A stretch of DNA of 64,000 nucleotides, from contig OY720099.1 in assembly GCA_963082875.1 (NCBI GenBank), positions 9,672,001 through 9,736,000 of the forward strand. Direction: 5' to 3'. This document shows positions 42,377 to 56,771 of this stretch, piece by piece. A program made the position numbers and the translations under genes. The notes below the pieces were generated by a model. That model saw nothing but the letters and a program-made list of their open reading frames with translations. It searched no databases and was not told the origin of the DNA. Each line of letters begins with the position of its first letter. Position 1 is the stretch's first letter. This DNA comes from Corella eumyota. Lineage: Eukaryota > Chordata > Ascidiacea > Phlebobranchia > Corellidae.

Positions 42377-43309
42377 CTGAACATCTTCTCCAACTTTACC
42401 ATTATCATCATCCTCATCATCTTCACCATCCTCAAGATCCTCACCATCCTCACTGTCCTATCAATCCGCACCAACCTCTTCATCCTCATCATCATCATCT
42501 TCATCATTCTTATCATCCTCAACATTCTCACTATCCTCACCATCCTCACCAACCTCGCCATCCTCACCATCCTCATCATACTTATCATCCTTTCCATCCT
42601 CACCATCTTCATCACCCTCATCGTCCTCATCATCCTCATCATTCTCATAATCCTCATCATCCCCATCATCCTTAACAACCACATCATTCTCACCATCCTC
42701 ACCATTCTCACCATTTTTTTGATCCTTTCCATCCTCTCCATCCTTACCATCCTCACCATCCTCTTCATCCTCATCATCCTAATCATGCTCATTATCCTCA
42801 TCATCCTCATCATCCCCAACATCCTCATCATCCTAATCATCCTCAACATCCTCACCATCCTCACCTTCCTCACCATCCTCACCATCCTTACCATCCTCAC
42901 CATTTTCACCATCTTCACCATCCTCACCATCCTCACCATCCTTACCATCCTCACCTTCCTCAACATCCTCACCATCCTCACCATCTTCACCATCCTCCCA
43001 ATTTTCACCATCATCACCATCCTCACCGTCCTCACCAACTTTATCATCCTTATCATCCTCATCATCCTCATCATCATTATCATCCTCATCATATTCATCA
43101 TCCTCATCATCCTCATCTTCTTCACCATCCTCACCATCCTCTCCATCCTTATCATCCTCATCATCCTCATCATCCTAACCATCCTCACCATCCTCACCAT
43201 CCTCACTATCCTCACCATCCTTACTATCCTCACAATCCTCACCATCCTCATCTTCTTCACCATCCTCACCATCCTCTCCATCCTCATCATCCTCATCATT
43301 CTTATCATC
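42377..43309. repeat. 933-bp tandem duplication inside HOR-P copy 1, second copy
   Basis: Second copy. It carries local differences such as CTTTTTTTGATCC (near 42712), where the first copy reads CATTTTCTTGATCC. The similarity runs through TAATCATGCTC and the CTTCCTCAACATCC words. Confidence 0.8.
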
Positions 43310-46300
43310 CTCAACATTCTCACCATCCTTACCATCTTTACCATGCTAACCATCCTCACCATCCTCAACATCCTCACTATCTTCACCAACCTCACCATCC
43401 TCACCATCCTTATCACCCTCATCATCCTCATCATCCTTATCTTCCTCATTATTCTCATCATCCTTATCTTCTTCATCATCCTCATCATCTTCATCATCCT
43501 CATCATCTTCACCATCCTCACAATCCTCACCATCATCACCATCCTCACCGTCCTCACCAACTTTATCATCCTTATCATCCTCATCATCCTTATCATCCTC
43601 ATCATCCTTATCATATTCATCATAGTCATCATCCTCATCATCTTCACCATCCTCACCATCCTCTCCATCCTCATCATCCTCATCATCCTCATCATCCTCA
43701 CCATCTTCACCATCCTCACCATCTTCACCATCCTCACTATCCTTACAATCCTCACCATCCTCATCTTCTTCACCATCCTCACCATCCTCTCCATCCTCAT
43801 CATCCTCATCATCCTCATCATCCTCACCATCCGCACCATCCTCACCATCCTCACCATCCTCACTATCCTTACAATCCTCACCATCCTCACCATCCTCACC
43901 AGCCTCACTATCCTCACCATCCACCCCATCCGCAACATTCTCACTATCCTTATCATCTTCACCAACCTAACCATCTTCACCATCCTCATCATCCTTATCA
44001 CCCTCATCATCCTCATCATTCTCATTATCCTCATCATCCTTATCATCCTCACCATCTTTATCATCCTCATCATCCTCAGCATCCCCATCATCCTCACCAT
44101 CCTCTCCATCCTCATCATCCTTATCATCCTCATAATCCTCATCATCCTCATCATCCTCATCATCCTTAACATCCTCACCATCTTCACCATCCTCCCCATC
44201 CCTTCATTTCTAAACATCCTCACCATCCTCAACATCCTCACCATCCTAACCATCCTCACTATTTTTACCATCCTCACCATCCTCACCGTCCTCACCATCT
44301 TTATCATCCTCATCATTCTCATCATCCTCATCATCCTCATCATCCTCATCATCATCATCATCCTCATCATCCTCATCAACCTTATCATCCTCATCATCCA
44401 CATCATCCTCATCATCCTCATCATCCTCATCATCCTGAACATCCTCCCCAACTTCACCATTCTCATCATCCTCATCATCTTCACCATCCTCACGTTCCTC
44501 ACCATCTTCACTCTCCTCTTAATCCGCACCATCCTCTTCATCCTCATCATCTTCATCATTCTTATCATCCTCAACATTCTCACCATCCTCACCATCTTTA
44601 CCATGCTCACCATCCTCACCATCTTCAACATCCTCACTATCTTCACCAACCTCACCATCCTCACCATCCTTATCACCCTCATCATCCTCATCATCCTCAT
44701 CTTCCTCATTATTCTGATCATCCTTATCTTCTTCATCATCCTAATCATATTCATCATCCTTATCATCCTCATCATCCTCATCATCTTCATCAACCTCATC
44801 ATCTTCACCATCCTCACAATCCTCACCATCATCACCATCCTCACCGTCCTCACCAACTTTATCATCCTTATCATCCTCATCATCCTTATCATCTTCATCA
44901 TCCTCATCATATTCATCATAGTCATCATTCTCATCATCTTCACCATCCTCACCATCCTCTCCATCCTCATCATCCTCATCATCTTCTCCATCCTCACCAT
45001 CCTCACCATCCTCACCATCCTCATTATCCTCACAATCCTCACTATCCTCATTTTCTTCACCATCCTCACCATCTTCTCCATCCTCATCATCCTCATCATC
45101 CTCATCATCCTCACCATCCGCACCATCCTCACTATCCTCACCATCCTCACTATCCTCAAAGTCCTTACCATCCTCACCATCCTCACCATCCTCACCATCC
45201 ACCCTATCCGCAACATCCTCACTATCCTCACCATCCTCACCAACCTAACCATCCTCATCATCCTTATTACCCTCATCGTCCTCATCATCCTCATCATTTT
45301 CATTATCCTCATCATCCTTATAATCCTCACCATCCTCATCATCCTCATCATCCTCAGCATCCTCATCATCCTCACCATCCTCTCCATCTTCATCATCCTT
45401 ATCATCCTCATAATCCTCATCATCCTCATCATCCTCATCATTCTTATCATCCTCATAATCCTCATCATCCTTATCATCCTCATCATCCTCATCATCCTTA
45501 ACATCTTCACCATCTTCACCATCCTCCCCATCCTCACCATCCCTACATTTCTAAACATCCTCACCATCCTCAACATCCTCACCATCCTAACCATCCTCAC
45601 TATTTTTACCATCCTCACCATCCTCACCGTCCTCACAATCTTTATCATCCTCATCATTCTCATCATCCTCATCATCCTCATCATCCTCATCATCCTCATC
45701 ATCATCATCATCCTCATCATCCTCATCAACCTTATCATCTTCATCATCCACATCATCCTCATCATCCTCATCATCCTCATAATCCTCATCATTCTTATCA
45801 TCCTGAACATCCTCTCCAACTTCACCATTCTCATCATCCTCATCATCTTCACCATCCTCACGATCCTCACCATCCTCACTCTCTTCTCAATTCGCAACTT
45901 CCTCTTCATCCTCATCATTCTTATCATCCTCAACATTCTCACCATCCTCACCATCTTTACCATGCTCACCATCTTCACCATCCTCACCATCCTAATTATC
46001 CTCCCCATCCGCAACATCCTCACTCACCTCACCATCCTCACCAACCTCACCCTCCTCACCATCCTTATCATCCTTATCATCCTTTCCATTCTCACCATCT
46101 TCATCATCTTCATCACCCTCATCGTCCTCATTATCCTCACCATCTTCACCATCCTCACCATCCTTATCCTCCTCACCATTTTTACCATCCTCACCATCCT
46201 CACCATCCTCGCCATCCTTACCATCCTCACCTTCCACAACATCCTCACCATCCTCACCATCTTCACCATCCTCACAATCCTCACTATCATCACCATCCTC

Positions 46301-46582
46301 ACCGTCCTGACCAACTTTATCATCCTTATCATCCTCATCATCCTTATCCTCCTCATCATTCTCATCATATTCATCATCCTCATCATCCTCATCATCTTCA
46401 CCATCCTCACCATCCTCTCCATCCTCATCATCCTCATCATCCTCATCATCCTCACCATCCTCACTATCCTCACCATCCTCACCATCCTCACTATCCTCAC
46501 AATCCTCACCATCCTCATCTTCTTCACCATCCTCACCATCCTCTCCATCCTCATCATCCTCATCATCCTCAACATCCTCATC

Positions 46583-46595
46583 ATCCTCACATCCT
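46583..46595. other. Phase slip CTCACATCC, HOR-P copy 2
   Basis: Same one-base-short word as at 40195, at the matching place (offset 6391). Confidence 0.8.
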
Positions 46596-46993
46596 CACCA
46601 TCCTCACCATCTTCACCATTCTCATTATCCTCACAATCCTCACCATCCTCAACATCCACCCCATCCGCAACATCCTCACTATCCTCACCATCCTCACCAA
46701 CCTAGCCATCCTCACCATCCTCATCATCCTTATCACCCTCATCATTCTTATAATCCGCACCATCCTCATCATCCTCATCATCCTCAGCATGCTCATCATT
46801 CTCATCATCCTCTCCATCCCCATCATCCTCACCATCCTCATAATCCTCATCATCCTCATCATTCTTATCAACTTTAACATCCTCACCATCTTCACCATCC
46901 TCCCCATTCTCACCATCCCTACATTTCTAAACATCCTCACCATCCTCAACATCCTCACCATCCTCACTATTTTTACCATCTTCACCATCCTCA

Positions 46994-47335
46994 CCGTCCT
47001 CACCATCTTTATCATCCTCATCATTCTCATTATCCTCATCATGATCATCATCTTCATTATCCTCATCATCCTCATCATCCTCATCAACCTTATCATCCTC
47101 ATCATCCACATCATCCTCATCATCCTCATCATCCTCATCATCCTCATCATCCTGAACATCTTCTCCAACTTCACCATTCTCATCATCCTCATCATCTTCA
47201 CCATCCTCACGATTCTCACCATCCTCACTGTCCTCTCAATCCGTACCATCCTCTTCATCCTCATCATCCTTATCATTCTTATCATCCTCAACATTCTCAC
47301 CATCGTCACCATCTTTACCATTCTCACCATCCTCA
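46994..47335. repeat. 342-bp tandem duplication, copy 1
   Basis: CCGTC at 46994 and 47336, CCTGAACATC at 47151 and 47493, and CTCTCAATCC near 47233 and 47575 are all 342 bases apart (38 nine-mers). CAACATTCTCACCATCG and TCACCATCTTTACC match at the right end. Confidence 0.85.
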
Positions 47336-47677
47336 CCGTCATCACCATCTTTATTATCCTCATCATTCTCACTATCCTCATCATCCTCATCATCTTCATT
47401 ATCCTCATCATCCTTATCATCCTCATCAACTTTATCATCCTCATCATCCACATCATCCTCATCATCCTCATCATCCTCATCATCCTCAACATCCTGAACA
47501 TCTTCTCCAACTTCACCATTCTCATCATCCTCATCATCTTCACCATCCTCACGATCCTCACCATCCTCACTGTCCTCTCAATCCGTACCATCCTCTTCAT
47601 CCTCATCATCCTCATCATTCTTATCATCCTCAACATTCTCACCATCGTCACCATCTTTACCATTCTCACCATCCTCA
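47336..47677. repeat. 342-bp tandem duplication, copy 2
   Basis: Second copy with scattered differences (CCGTCATCACC for CCGTCCTCACC, ACGATCCTC for ACGATTCTC), so it is clearly older than the 540-bp event. Confidence 0.85.
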
Positions 47678-50330
47678 CCATCCTCACTATCCCCCCCATC
47701 CGCAACATCCTCACTATCCTCACCATCCTCACCAACCTCACCATCCTCACCATCCTCATCATCCTTATCACCCTTATCATCTACATCATCCTCATCATTC
47801 TCATTATCCTCATTATCCTTATAATCCTCACCATCCTCATCATCCTCATCATCCTCATCATCCTCTTCATCTTCATCATCCTTATCATTCTCATAATCCT
47901 CATCATCTTCATCATCCTTAACATCCTCACCATCTTCACCATTCTCCCCATCCTCACCATCCCTACCTTCCTAATCATCCTCACCATCCTCAACATTCTC
48001 ACTATCCAATCCATCCTCACTATTTATACCATCCTCATCATCTTCACCATCCTTACTATCTTTATCATACTCATCATCCTCATTATCCTTATCGTCCTCA
48101 TCATTCTCATTATCCTCATCAACCTCATCAAGCTTATCATCCTCATCATCCACATCATCTTCATCATCCTTATTATCCTGAACTTCTTTTCCAACTTCAC
48201 CATTCTCATCATCCTCATTATCTTCACCATCCTCAAGATCCTCACCATCCTCACTGTCCTATCAATCCGCACCAACCTCTTCATCCTCATCATCATCATC
48301 TTCATCATTCTTATCATCCTCAAAATTCTCACTATCCTCACCATCCTCACCAACCTCACCATCCTCACCATTCTCATCATCCTTATCATCCTTTTCATCC
48401 TCACCATCTTCATCACCCTCATCGTCCTCATCATCCTCATCATTCTCATAATCCTCATCATCCCCATCATCCTTAACAACCACATCATTCTCACCATCCT
48501 CACCATTCTCACCATTTTCTTGATCCTTTCCATCCTCTCCATCCTTACCATCCTCACCATCCTCTTCATCCTCATCATCCTAATCATGCTTATTATCCTC
48601 ATCATCCTCATCATCCCCAACATCCTCATCATCCTAATCATCCTCAACATCCTCACCATCCTCACCTTCCTCACCATCCTCACCATCCTTACCATCCTCA
48701 CCATTTTCACTATCTTCACCATCCTCACCATCCTTACCATCCTCACCTTCCTCAACATCCTCACCATCCTCACCATCTTCACCATCCCCACAATCTTCAC
48801 CATCATCACCATCCTCACCGTCCTCACCAACTTTATCATCCTTATCATCCTCATCATCATTATCATCCTCATCATATTCATCATCCTCATCATCCTCATC
48901 TTCTTCACCATCCTCACCATCCTCTCCATCCTTATCATCCTCATCATCCTCATCATCCTCACCATCCTCACCATCCTCACCATCCTCACCATCCTCACCA
49001 TCCTCACCATCCTCACTATCTTCACCATCCTCATCTTCTTCACCATCCTCACCATCCTCTCCATCCTCTTCATCCTCATCATCCTCATCATTCTTATCAT
49101 CCTCAACATTCTCACCATCCTCACCATCTTTACCATGCTAACCATCCTCACCATCCTCAACATCCTCACTATCTTCACCAACCTCACCATCCTCACTATC
49201 CTTATCACCCTCATCATCCTCATCATCCTCATCATCCTCATCTTCCTCATTATTCTCATCATCCTTATCTTCTTCATCATCCTAATCATATTCATCATCC
49301 TTATCATCCTCATCATCCTCATCATCTTCATCATCCTCATCATCTTCACCATCCTCACAATCCTCACCATCATCACCATCCTCACCGTCCTCACCAACTT
49401 TATCATCCTTATCATCCTCATCATCCTTATCATCCTAATCATCCTTATCATATTCATCATAGTCATCATCCTCATCATCTTCACCATCCTCACCATCCTC
49501 TCCATCCTCATCATCCTCATCATCCTCATCATCCTCACCAACCGCACCATCCTCACCATCCTCACCATCCTCACTATCCTCACAATCCTCACCATCCTCA
49601 CCATCCTCACCAGCCTCACTATCCTCACCATCCACCCCATCCGCAACATTCTCACTATCCTCACCAACCTCACCAACCTAACCATCTTCACCATCCTCAT
49701 CATCCTTATCACCCTCATCATCCTCATCATCCTCATCATTCTCATTATCCTCATCATCCTTATAATCCTCACCATCTTCATCATCCTCATCATCCTCAGC
49801 ATCCCCATCATCCTCACCATCCTCTCCATCCTCATCATCCTTATCATCCTTATAATCCTCATCATCCTCATCATCCTCATCATCCTCATCATCCTTAACA
49901 TCCTCACCATCTTCACCATCCTCCCCATCCCTTTATTTCTAAACATCCTCACCATCCTCACCATCCTAACCATCCTCACTATTTTTACCATCCTTACCAT
50001 CCTCACCGTCCTCACCATCTTTATCATCCTCATCATTCTCATCATCCTCATCATCCTCATCATCCTCATCATCATCATCATCCTCATCATCCTCATCAAC
50101 CTTATCATCCTCATCATCCACATCATCCTCATCATCCTCATCATCCTCATCATCCTGAACATCCTCTCCAACTTCACCATTCTCATCATCCTCATCATCT
50201 TCACCATCCTCACGATCCTCACCATCCTCACTCTCCTCTTAATCCGCACCATCTTTTTCATCCTCATCATCCTCATCATTCTTATCATCCTCAACATTCT
50301 CACCATCCTCACCATCTTTACCATGCTCAC

Positions 50331-52028
50331 CATCCTCACCATCCTCACCAACCTCACCATCCTCACCATCCGCAACATCCTCACTATCCTCACCATCCTT
50401 ATCAACCTCACCATCCTTACGCTCCTCATCATCCTTATCATCCTTATCATCCTCATCATCCTCATCATTCTCATTATCCTCATCATCCTTATAATCCTCA
50501 CCATCCTCATCATCCTCATCATCCTCGTCATCCTCATCATCCTCTTCATCCTCATAATCCTTATCATCCTCATAATCCTCATCATCTTCATCATCCTTAA
50601 CATCCTCACCATCTTCACTATTCTCCCCATCCTCACCATCCCTACCTTCCTAAACATCCTCACCATCCTCAACATTCTCACCATCCTATCCATCCTCACT
50701 ATTTATACAATCCTCATCATCCTCACCGTCTTTACCATCTTTATCATCCTCATTATCCTCATCATCCTTATCATCCTCATCATCCTCATTATCCTCATCA
50801 TCCTCATCAACCTTATCATCCTCATCATCCTCATCATCTTCATCATCTTCAACATCCACATCATCCTCATTATCCTCATCATCCTCATCAACCTTATCAT
50901 CCTCATCATCCTCATCATCCTCACCATCCTCACCGTCCTCTTCATCCTCATCATTTTTATCATCCTTATCATCCTCATCATCTTCATCATCCTCATCATC
51001 CTTATCATCCTCATCATCCTCATCATCCTCATCATATTCATCATCCTCATTATCCTCATCATCCTTATCTTCATTATTATCCTCATCATCCTTATCATCT
51101 TTACCATCCTCAACATCCTCACCATCCTCACTATCCTTACTATCTTCTACATCCTCACCATCCTCACCATCTTCACCATCCCCACCATCCTCATCATCCT
51201 CATCATCTTCATCATCCTCATCATCTTCACCATTTCCACCATCCTCAACATCTTCACCATCTACAACATCCTCACCATCCTCACCATCCTTTCCAACCTC
51301 ACCATCTTCATCATCTTCATCACCCTCATTATCCTCATCATCCTCATCATTCTCATAATCTTCATCATCCCCATCATCCTTAACAACCTCGTCATTCTCA
51401 CCATCCTCACCATTCTCAACATTTTCTTGATCCTTTCCATCTTCTCCATCCTTACCATCCTCACCATCCTCTTCATCCTCATCATCCTAATCATACTCAT
51501 TATCCTCATCATCCTCATCATCCCTAACATCCTCATCATCCTAATCATCCTCAACATCCTCAACATCCTCACCATCCTCACCATCCTTACCATCCTCACC
51601 ATTTTCACCATCCTCACTATCCTCACCATCCTCACCATCCTTACCATCCTCACCTTCCTCAACATTTTCACCATCCTCACCATCTTCACCATCCTCACAA
51701 TCCTTACCATTATCACCATCCTCACCGTCCTCACCAACTTTATCATCCTTATCATCCTCATCATCCTTATCATCCTCATCATCCTCATCATATTCATCAT
51801 CCTCATCATCCTCATCTTTTTCACCATCCTCACTATCCTCTTCATCCCCATCATCCTCATCATCCTCATCATCCTCAACATTCTCACCATCCCCACCGTC
51901 TTTACTATGCTCAACATCCTCACCATCCTCAACATCCTCACCATCTTCACCAACCTCACCTGCCTCACCATCCTTATCACCCTCATCATCCTCATCATCC
52001 TCATCTTCCTCATTATTCTCATCATCCT
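50331..52028. repeat. Satellite array leading into the distant HOR-A copy
   Basis: Gene-free array that follows the HOR-A order seen at 9200-11176. It has CATCCGCAACATCC near 50370, TAAACATCC at 50651, TTGATCCTTTCC near 51427, TTTACTATGCTCAACATCC near 51900, and the CACCTGCC fingerprint near 51957, about 70 bases before TATCTTACTC. It probably is the tail of an HOR-A unit. Confidence 0.7.
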
Positions 52029-53660
52029 TATCTTACTCACCATCCTCATCATATTTATCATCCTTATCATCCTCAACATCCCCATCATCTTCATCATCCT
52101 CATTATCTTCAACATCCTCATCATCTTCATTATCATCATCATCATCCACATCATCTTCACCATTCTAACGATCCTCACCATCCTCACTGTCCTCATCATC
52201 CTCATCATCCTTAACATCCTCATCATCTTCTTCATCGTCATCATCCTTATCATTCTCATCATCCTCATCATATTCATCATCCTCATCATCCTCATCGTCA
52301 TCATCATCCTTATCATCATTATTATCCCCATCATCCTTATCATCCTTACCATCCTCACCATCCTCACCATCCTCAATATCTTCTACATCCTCACCATCCT
52401 CACAATCCTCACCATCTTCACCATCCCCACCATCTTCATCATCCTCATCATCCTCATCATCCTCATCATATTCATCATCTTCATCTTCTTTACAATCCTC
52501 ACCATCCTTTCTATCCTCATCATCCTCATCAACCTCATCATCCTCACCATCCTCACCATCTTCACCATCCTCACTATATTCACTTTCCCCACAATCCTCA
52601 CCATCCTCACCATCCTCACCATCTTCACCATCCTCACCATCTTCATCATCCTCATCATCCTCATCATCTTCATTATCATCATCATCCTTATCATCCCCAT
52701 CATCTTCACTATCCTCACAATCTTCACCATCCTCACCATCCTCTCTAACCTCTACATCCTCTCCATCCTAACATTCCTCTCAATTCTCTTCATCCTTACC
52801 ATCCTCATCATTCTTATCATCCCCATCATTCTCATCATCCTCAATATTCTTTTCTTCCTTAACATTCTCACCATCCTCACCATACTCACCATCCTTACCA
52901 TCTTCACTATCCTCACCTTCCTCACCATCCTCACCATCTTCACCATCCCCACCATCCTTACCATTTCACCATCCTCACCATCTTCACCATCCTCACCGTC
53001 CTTAGCACCCTCATTATCTTCATCATCCTCATCATCATCATTATCCTCATCATCCTTATTATCCTCATCATCCTCATTATCCTCATCATCTTCATTATTC
53101 TCATCATTCCCAACATCCTCACCATCCTCACAATACTCACCATTAACACTATCCCCACTATCCTCAGCATCCTCACCATCCTTACCAGCTTCACCATCTT
53201 CACAATCCTTACCATTCTTTTCATCCTCTCCATTTTATCCATCCTTACCATCCTCACCATCCTCATCATTTTCATTATCCTCATCATCTTCAAAATCCTC
53301 ACTATTCCCACCATCCTCACCATCCTTTCCATCTTCACCATCCTCACCATCCTCACCGTCCTAACCATTCTCACCCTCCTCACCATCCTCAGTTTCCTTA
53401 CAATCCTCACCATCGTTACCGTCCCCACCGTCCTCACCACCTTCATCATCCTCATCATCCTTATTATCCTCATCATCCTCATTATCCTCATCATCTTCAT
53501 CATCCTCATCATCTTCAACATCCTCATCATCTTCATTATCCTCATCATCCACATCATCCTCACCATTCTCACCATCCTCACCATCCTCACTGTCCTCATC
53601 ATCCTCATCATCCTTAACATCTTCATCATCTTCATCATCCTCATCATCCTTATCATTCAC
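52029..53660. repeat. Higher-order repeat HOR-A, distant partial copy
   Basis: TATCTTACTC at 52029, TAACATT at 52769, slip at 52962, the K word (variant CCATTTTATCCATCC) near 53232, the J word near 53388 and the CATTCACATC edge near 53655 follow HOR-A 1-1630 in order, about 38 kb from the end of the main HOR-A block. More substitutions separate it from copies 1 and 2 than separate those two from each other. Confidence 0.8.
52769..52969. repeat. TAACATT / 8-bp slip module, copy 5
   Basis: Same pair, distance 193 bases, in the distant HOR-A copy near 52-54 kb. Confidence 0.8.
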
Positions 53661-54157
53661 ATCATCCTCATCATATTCATCATCCTTATCATCCTCATCA
53701 TCCTCATCATCCTCATCATCCTCATCATCCTCACCATCCTCACCATCTTCACCATCCTCACCATATTCACTATCCTCACAATTCTCATCATCCTCACCAT
53801 CCAGACCATCTTCACCATCCTCACCATCTTCATCATCCTAATCATCCTCATCATCTTCATTATCATCATCATCCTTATCATCCCCATCATCTTCACCATT
53901 CTCACAATCTTCACCATCCTCACCATCCTCACCATCCTTTCCATCCTCTACATCCTGTCCATCCCAACATTCCTCTCCATTCTCTTCATCCTTACCATCC
54001 TCACCATCCTCATCATTCTTATCATCCTCATCATCCTCAATATTCTTATCTTCCTTAACATTCTCACCATCCTCACCATACTCACCATTCTTACCATCTT
54101 CACTATCCTCACCTTCCTCACCATCCTCACCATCTTCACTATCCTCACCATCCTCAC
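53661..54157. repeat. Satellite array before cassette 5
   Basis: Gene-free array. It contains CTACATCCTGTCCATCC near 53950 and the CAACATT module mark. Nothing else seen. Confidence 0.65.
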
Positions 54158-54165
54158 CATTTCAC
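53965..54165. repeat. TAACATT / 8-bp slip module, copy 6 (CAACATT variant)
   Basis: The mark reads CCCAACATTCC here. The slip follows at 193 bases and is the left border of a twin-slip cassette. Confidence 0.75.
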
Positions 54166-54383
54166 CATCCTCACCATCCTCACCATCCTTACCACCCTCA
54201 TTATCTTCTTTATTTTCATCATCAACATCATCATCCTCATCATCCTTATAATCCTCATCATCCTCATTATCCTCATCATCTTCATTATCCTCATCATTCT
54301 CAACATCCTCACCATCTTCACAATACTCATCATTATAACTATCCCCACTATCCTCACCATCCTCACCATCCTCACCATTTCAC
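54158..54383. repeat. Twin-slip cassette 5
   Basis: Slip words at 54158 and 54376, 218 bases apart (24 nine-mers plus 2), the same length as cassette 2. The core is CATCATCAACATCATC then CATTATAACTATCCCC. Confidence 0.75.
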
Positions 54384-55406
54384 CATCCTCACCATCCTCA
54401 CCATCCTCAACGTCCTTACCACCCTCATTATCTTCATCATCCTCATCATCAACATCATCATCCTCATCATCCTTATAATCCTCATCATCCTCATTATCCT
54501 CATCATCTTCATTATCCTTATCATCTTCACCATCCTCACCATCCTCATCATCTTTATCATCCTTATCATTCACATCATCCTCATCATATTCATCATCCTT
54601 ATCATCCTCATCACCCTCATTATCCTCATCATCTTCATTATCCTTATAATTCTCATCATCCTCATTATCCTCATCATCTTCATCATCCTTTTCATTCACA
54701 TCATCCTCATCATACTCATCATCCTTATCATCCTCATCATCCTCATCATCCTCATCATCCTCATCATCCTCATCATCCTTATCATCATTATTATCCCCAT
54801 CATCCTTATCATCCTTACCATCCTTACCATCCTCACCATCCTCACCATCCTCACCATTCTCACTATCTTCTACATCCTCACCATCCTCACCATCCTCACC
54901 ATCTTCACCATCCCCACCATCTTCACCATCCTCACCATCCTCTTTTTCCTTATCATCCTCATCATCTTCATCATCCTCATCATCCTCACCATCCTCACCA
55001 TCTTCACCATCCTCACCATATTCACTATCCTCACAATTCTCATCATCCTCACCATCCACACCATCTTCACCATCCTCACCATCTTCATCATCCTCATCAT
55101 CATCTTCATTATCATCATCATCCTTATAATCCCCATCATCTTCACCATCCTCACAATCTTCACCATCCTCACCATCCTCACCATCCTTTCCATCCTCTAC
55201 ATCCTGTCCATTCTAACATTCCTCTCCATTCTCTTCATCCTTACCATCCTCACCATCCTCATCATTCTTATCATCCTCATCATCTTCAATATTCTTATCT
55301 TCTTTAACATTCTCACCATCCTCACCATACTCACCATTCTTACCATCTTCACTATCCTCACCTTCCTCAACATCCTCACCATCTTCACCATCCTCACCAT
55401 CCTTAC
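54384..55406. repeat. Satellite array between cassettes 5 and 6
   Basis: Gene-free array, starting with the CATCATCAACATCATC word again and including two CATTCACATCATCC edges near 54569 and 54692. Nothing else seen. Confidence 0.65.
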
Positions 55407-55414
55407 CATTTCAC
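55214..55414. repeat. TAACATT / 8-bp slip module, copy 7
   Basis: Same pair, distance 193 bases. Its slip is the left border of a twin-slip cassette. CTACATCCTGTCCATTC upstream is shared with copy 6 (CTGTCCATCC). Confidence 0.75.
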
Positions 55415-55650
55415 CATCCTCACCATCCTCACCGTCCTTACCACCCTCATTATCTTCATTATCCTCATCATCAACATCATCATCCTCATCATCCTTATAA
55501 TCCTTATAATCCTCATCATCCTCATTATCCTCATCATTTTCATTATTCTCATCATTCTCAACATCCTCACCATCTTCACAATACTCACCATTATAACTAT
55601 CCCCACTATCCTCACCATCCTCACCATCCTCACCATCCTCACCATTTCAC
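55407..55650. repeat. Twin-slip cassette 6
   Basis: Slip words at 55407 and 55643, 236 bases apart (26 nine-mers plus 2). The core contains a doubled CCTTATAATCC word and CACCATTATAACTATCCCC. Confidence 0.75.
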
Positions 55651-56763
55651 CATCCTCACCATCCTCACCATCCTTACCGTCCTTACCACCCTCATTATCT
55701 TCATCATCCTCATCATCAACATCATCATCCTCATCATCCTTATAATCCTCATCATCCTCATTATCCTCATCATCTTTATTATCCTTATTATCCTCACCAT
55801 CCTCACCATCCTTACCGTCCTCATCATCCTCATCATCCTTATCATCCTTATCATCCTCATCATCTTCAACATCCTCATCATCTTCATTATCCTCATCATC
55901 TTCACCAACCTCACCATCCTCACCATCCTTATCACTCTCATCATCCTTATCATCCTCATCTTCCTCATTATTCTCATCTTCATCATCCTCATCATATTCA
56001 TCATCCTTATCATCCTCATCATCCTCATCATCTTCAATATCCTCATCATCTTCATTATCCTCATCATCCTCATCATCCTCACCATCCTCACCATCCTAAC
56101 CATCCTCATAATCCTGATCATCCTTATCAGCCTTATCATCCTCATCATCTTCATCATTCTCATCATCCTTATCATCCTTATTACCCCCATCATCCTCATC
56201 ATTCTCATCTTCATCATTATTCTCATCTTCATCATCCTCATCATATTTATCATCCTTATCATTCTCATCATCCACATCATCTTCAATATCCTCATCATCT
56301 TCATTATCCTCATCATCCTTATCAATCTCATCATCCTCACCAACCTCACCATCTTCACCATCCTCACCATATTCACTATCCTCACAAACCTCACCATCCT
56401 CACCATCCTCACCATCTTCACCATCCTCACCATCTTCATCATCCTCATCATTCTCATCATCTTCATTATCATCATCATCCTTATCATCCCCATCATCTTT
56501 ACCATCCTCACAATCTTCACCATCCTCACCATTCTCACCATCCTCTCCATCCTCTACATCCTCTCCATCCTAGCATTCCTCTCAATTCTCTTCATCCTTA
56601 CCATCCTCATCATTCTTATCATCCTCATCATCTTCATCATCCTCAATATCCTTATCTTCCTTAACATTCTCACCATCCTCACCATACTCACCATCCTTAC
56701 CATCTTCACTATCCTCAGCTTCCTCACCATCCTCACCATCTTCACCATCCTCACCATCCTTAT
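55651..56763. repeat. Satellite array between cassette 6 and the K/J module
   Basis: Gene-free array with CATCAACATCATC near 55717, CCTAACCATCCTCATAATCC near 56094, and the TAGCATT module mark at 56571. Nothing else seen. Confidence 0.65.
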
Positions 56764-56771
56764 CATTTCAC
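56571..56771. repeat. TAACATT / 8-bp slip module, copy 8 (TAGCATT variant)
   Basis: The mark reads CCTAGCATTCC. The slip follows at 193 bases and leads directly into a K/J module, as in HOR-A copies 1 and 2. Confidence 0.75.

Larger units (their letters stand above)
38231..44603. repeat. Higher-order repeat HOR-P, copy 1 (about 6.37 kb)
   Basis: Rare words pair it with copy 2: TGCTCACC (38231/44604) and ATTCTGATCATCC (CTGATC 38341/44714) at offset 6373; AAAGTCCTTACC at 6418; CCTAATTATCCTCC at 6382; CTCACATCC (40195/46586) at 6391; CTGAACTTC (41444/48178) at 6734. Copy 1 has an internal 933-bp tandem duplication that copy 2 lacks, so later pairs fall back to 5801, 5792 and 5720. The residues of these offsets modulo 3 fit the slips lying between each pair. 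Confidence 0.82.
44604..50330. repeat. Higher-order repeat HOR-P, copy 2 (about 5.7 kb)
   Basis: Follows copy 1 in order to near 50330, including the rare CTCCTCTTAATCCGCACC word (44521 in copy 1, 50241 in copy 2). It lacks the 933-bp duplication but has its own 342-bp tandem duplication at 46994-47677. After 50330 the CTGATCATCC word expected in a third copy does not follow. Confidence 0.8.

Noticed and set aside
41710-46023. A - strand open frame of about 1437 codons (Met/Arg/Val) and the overlapping acidic Asp/Glu/Gly frames as genes
   Set aside because: Both are translations of the same nine-mers in two phases. Overlapping open frames on the same strand over kilobases show composition, not coding.
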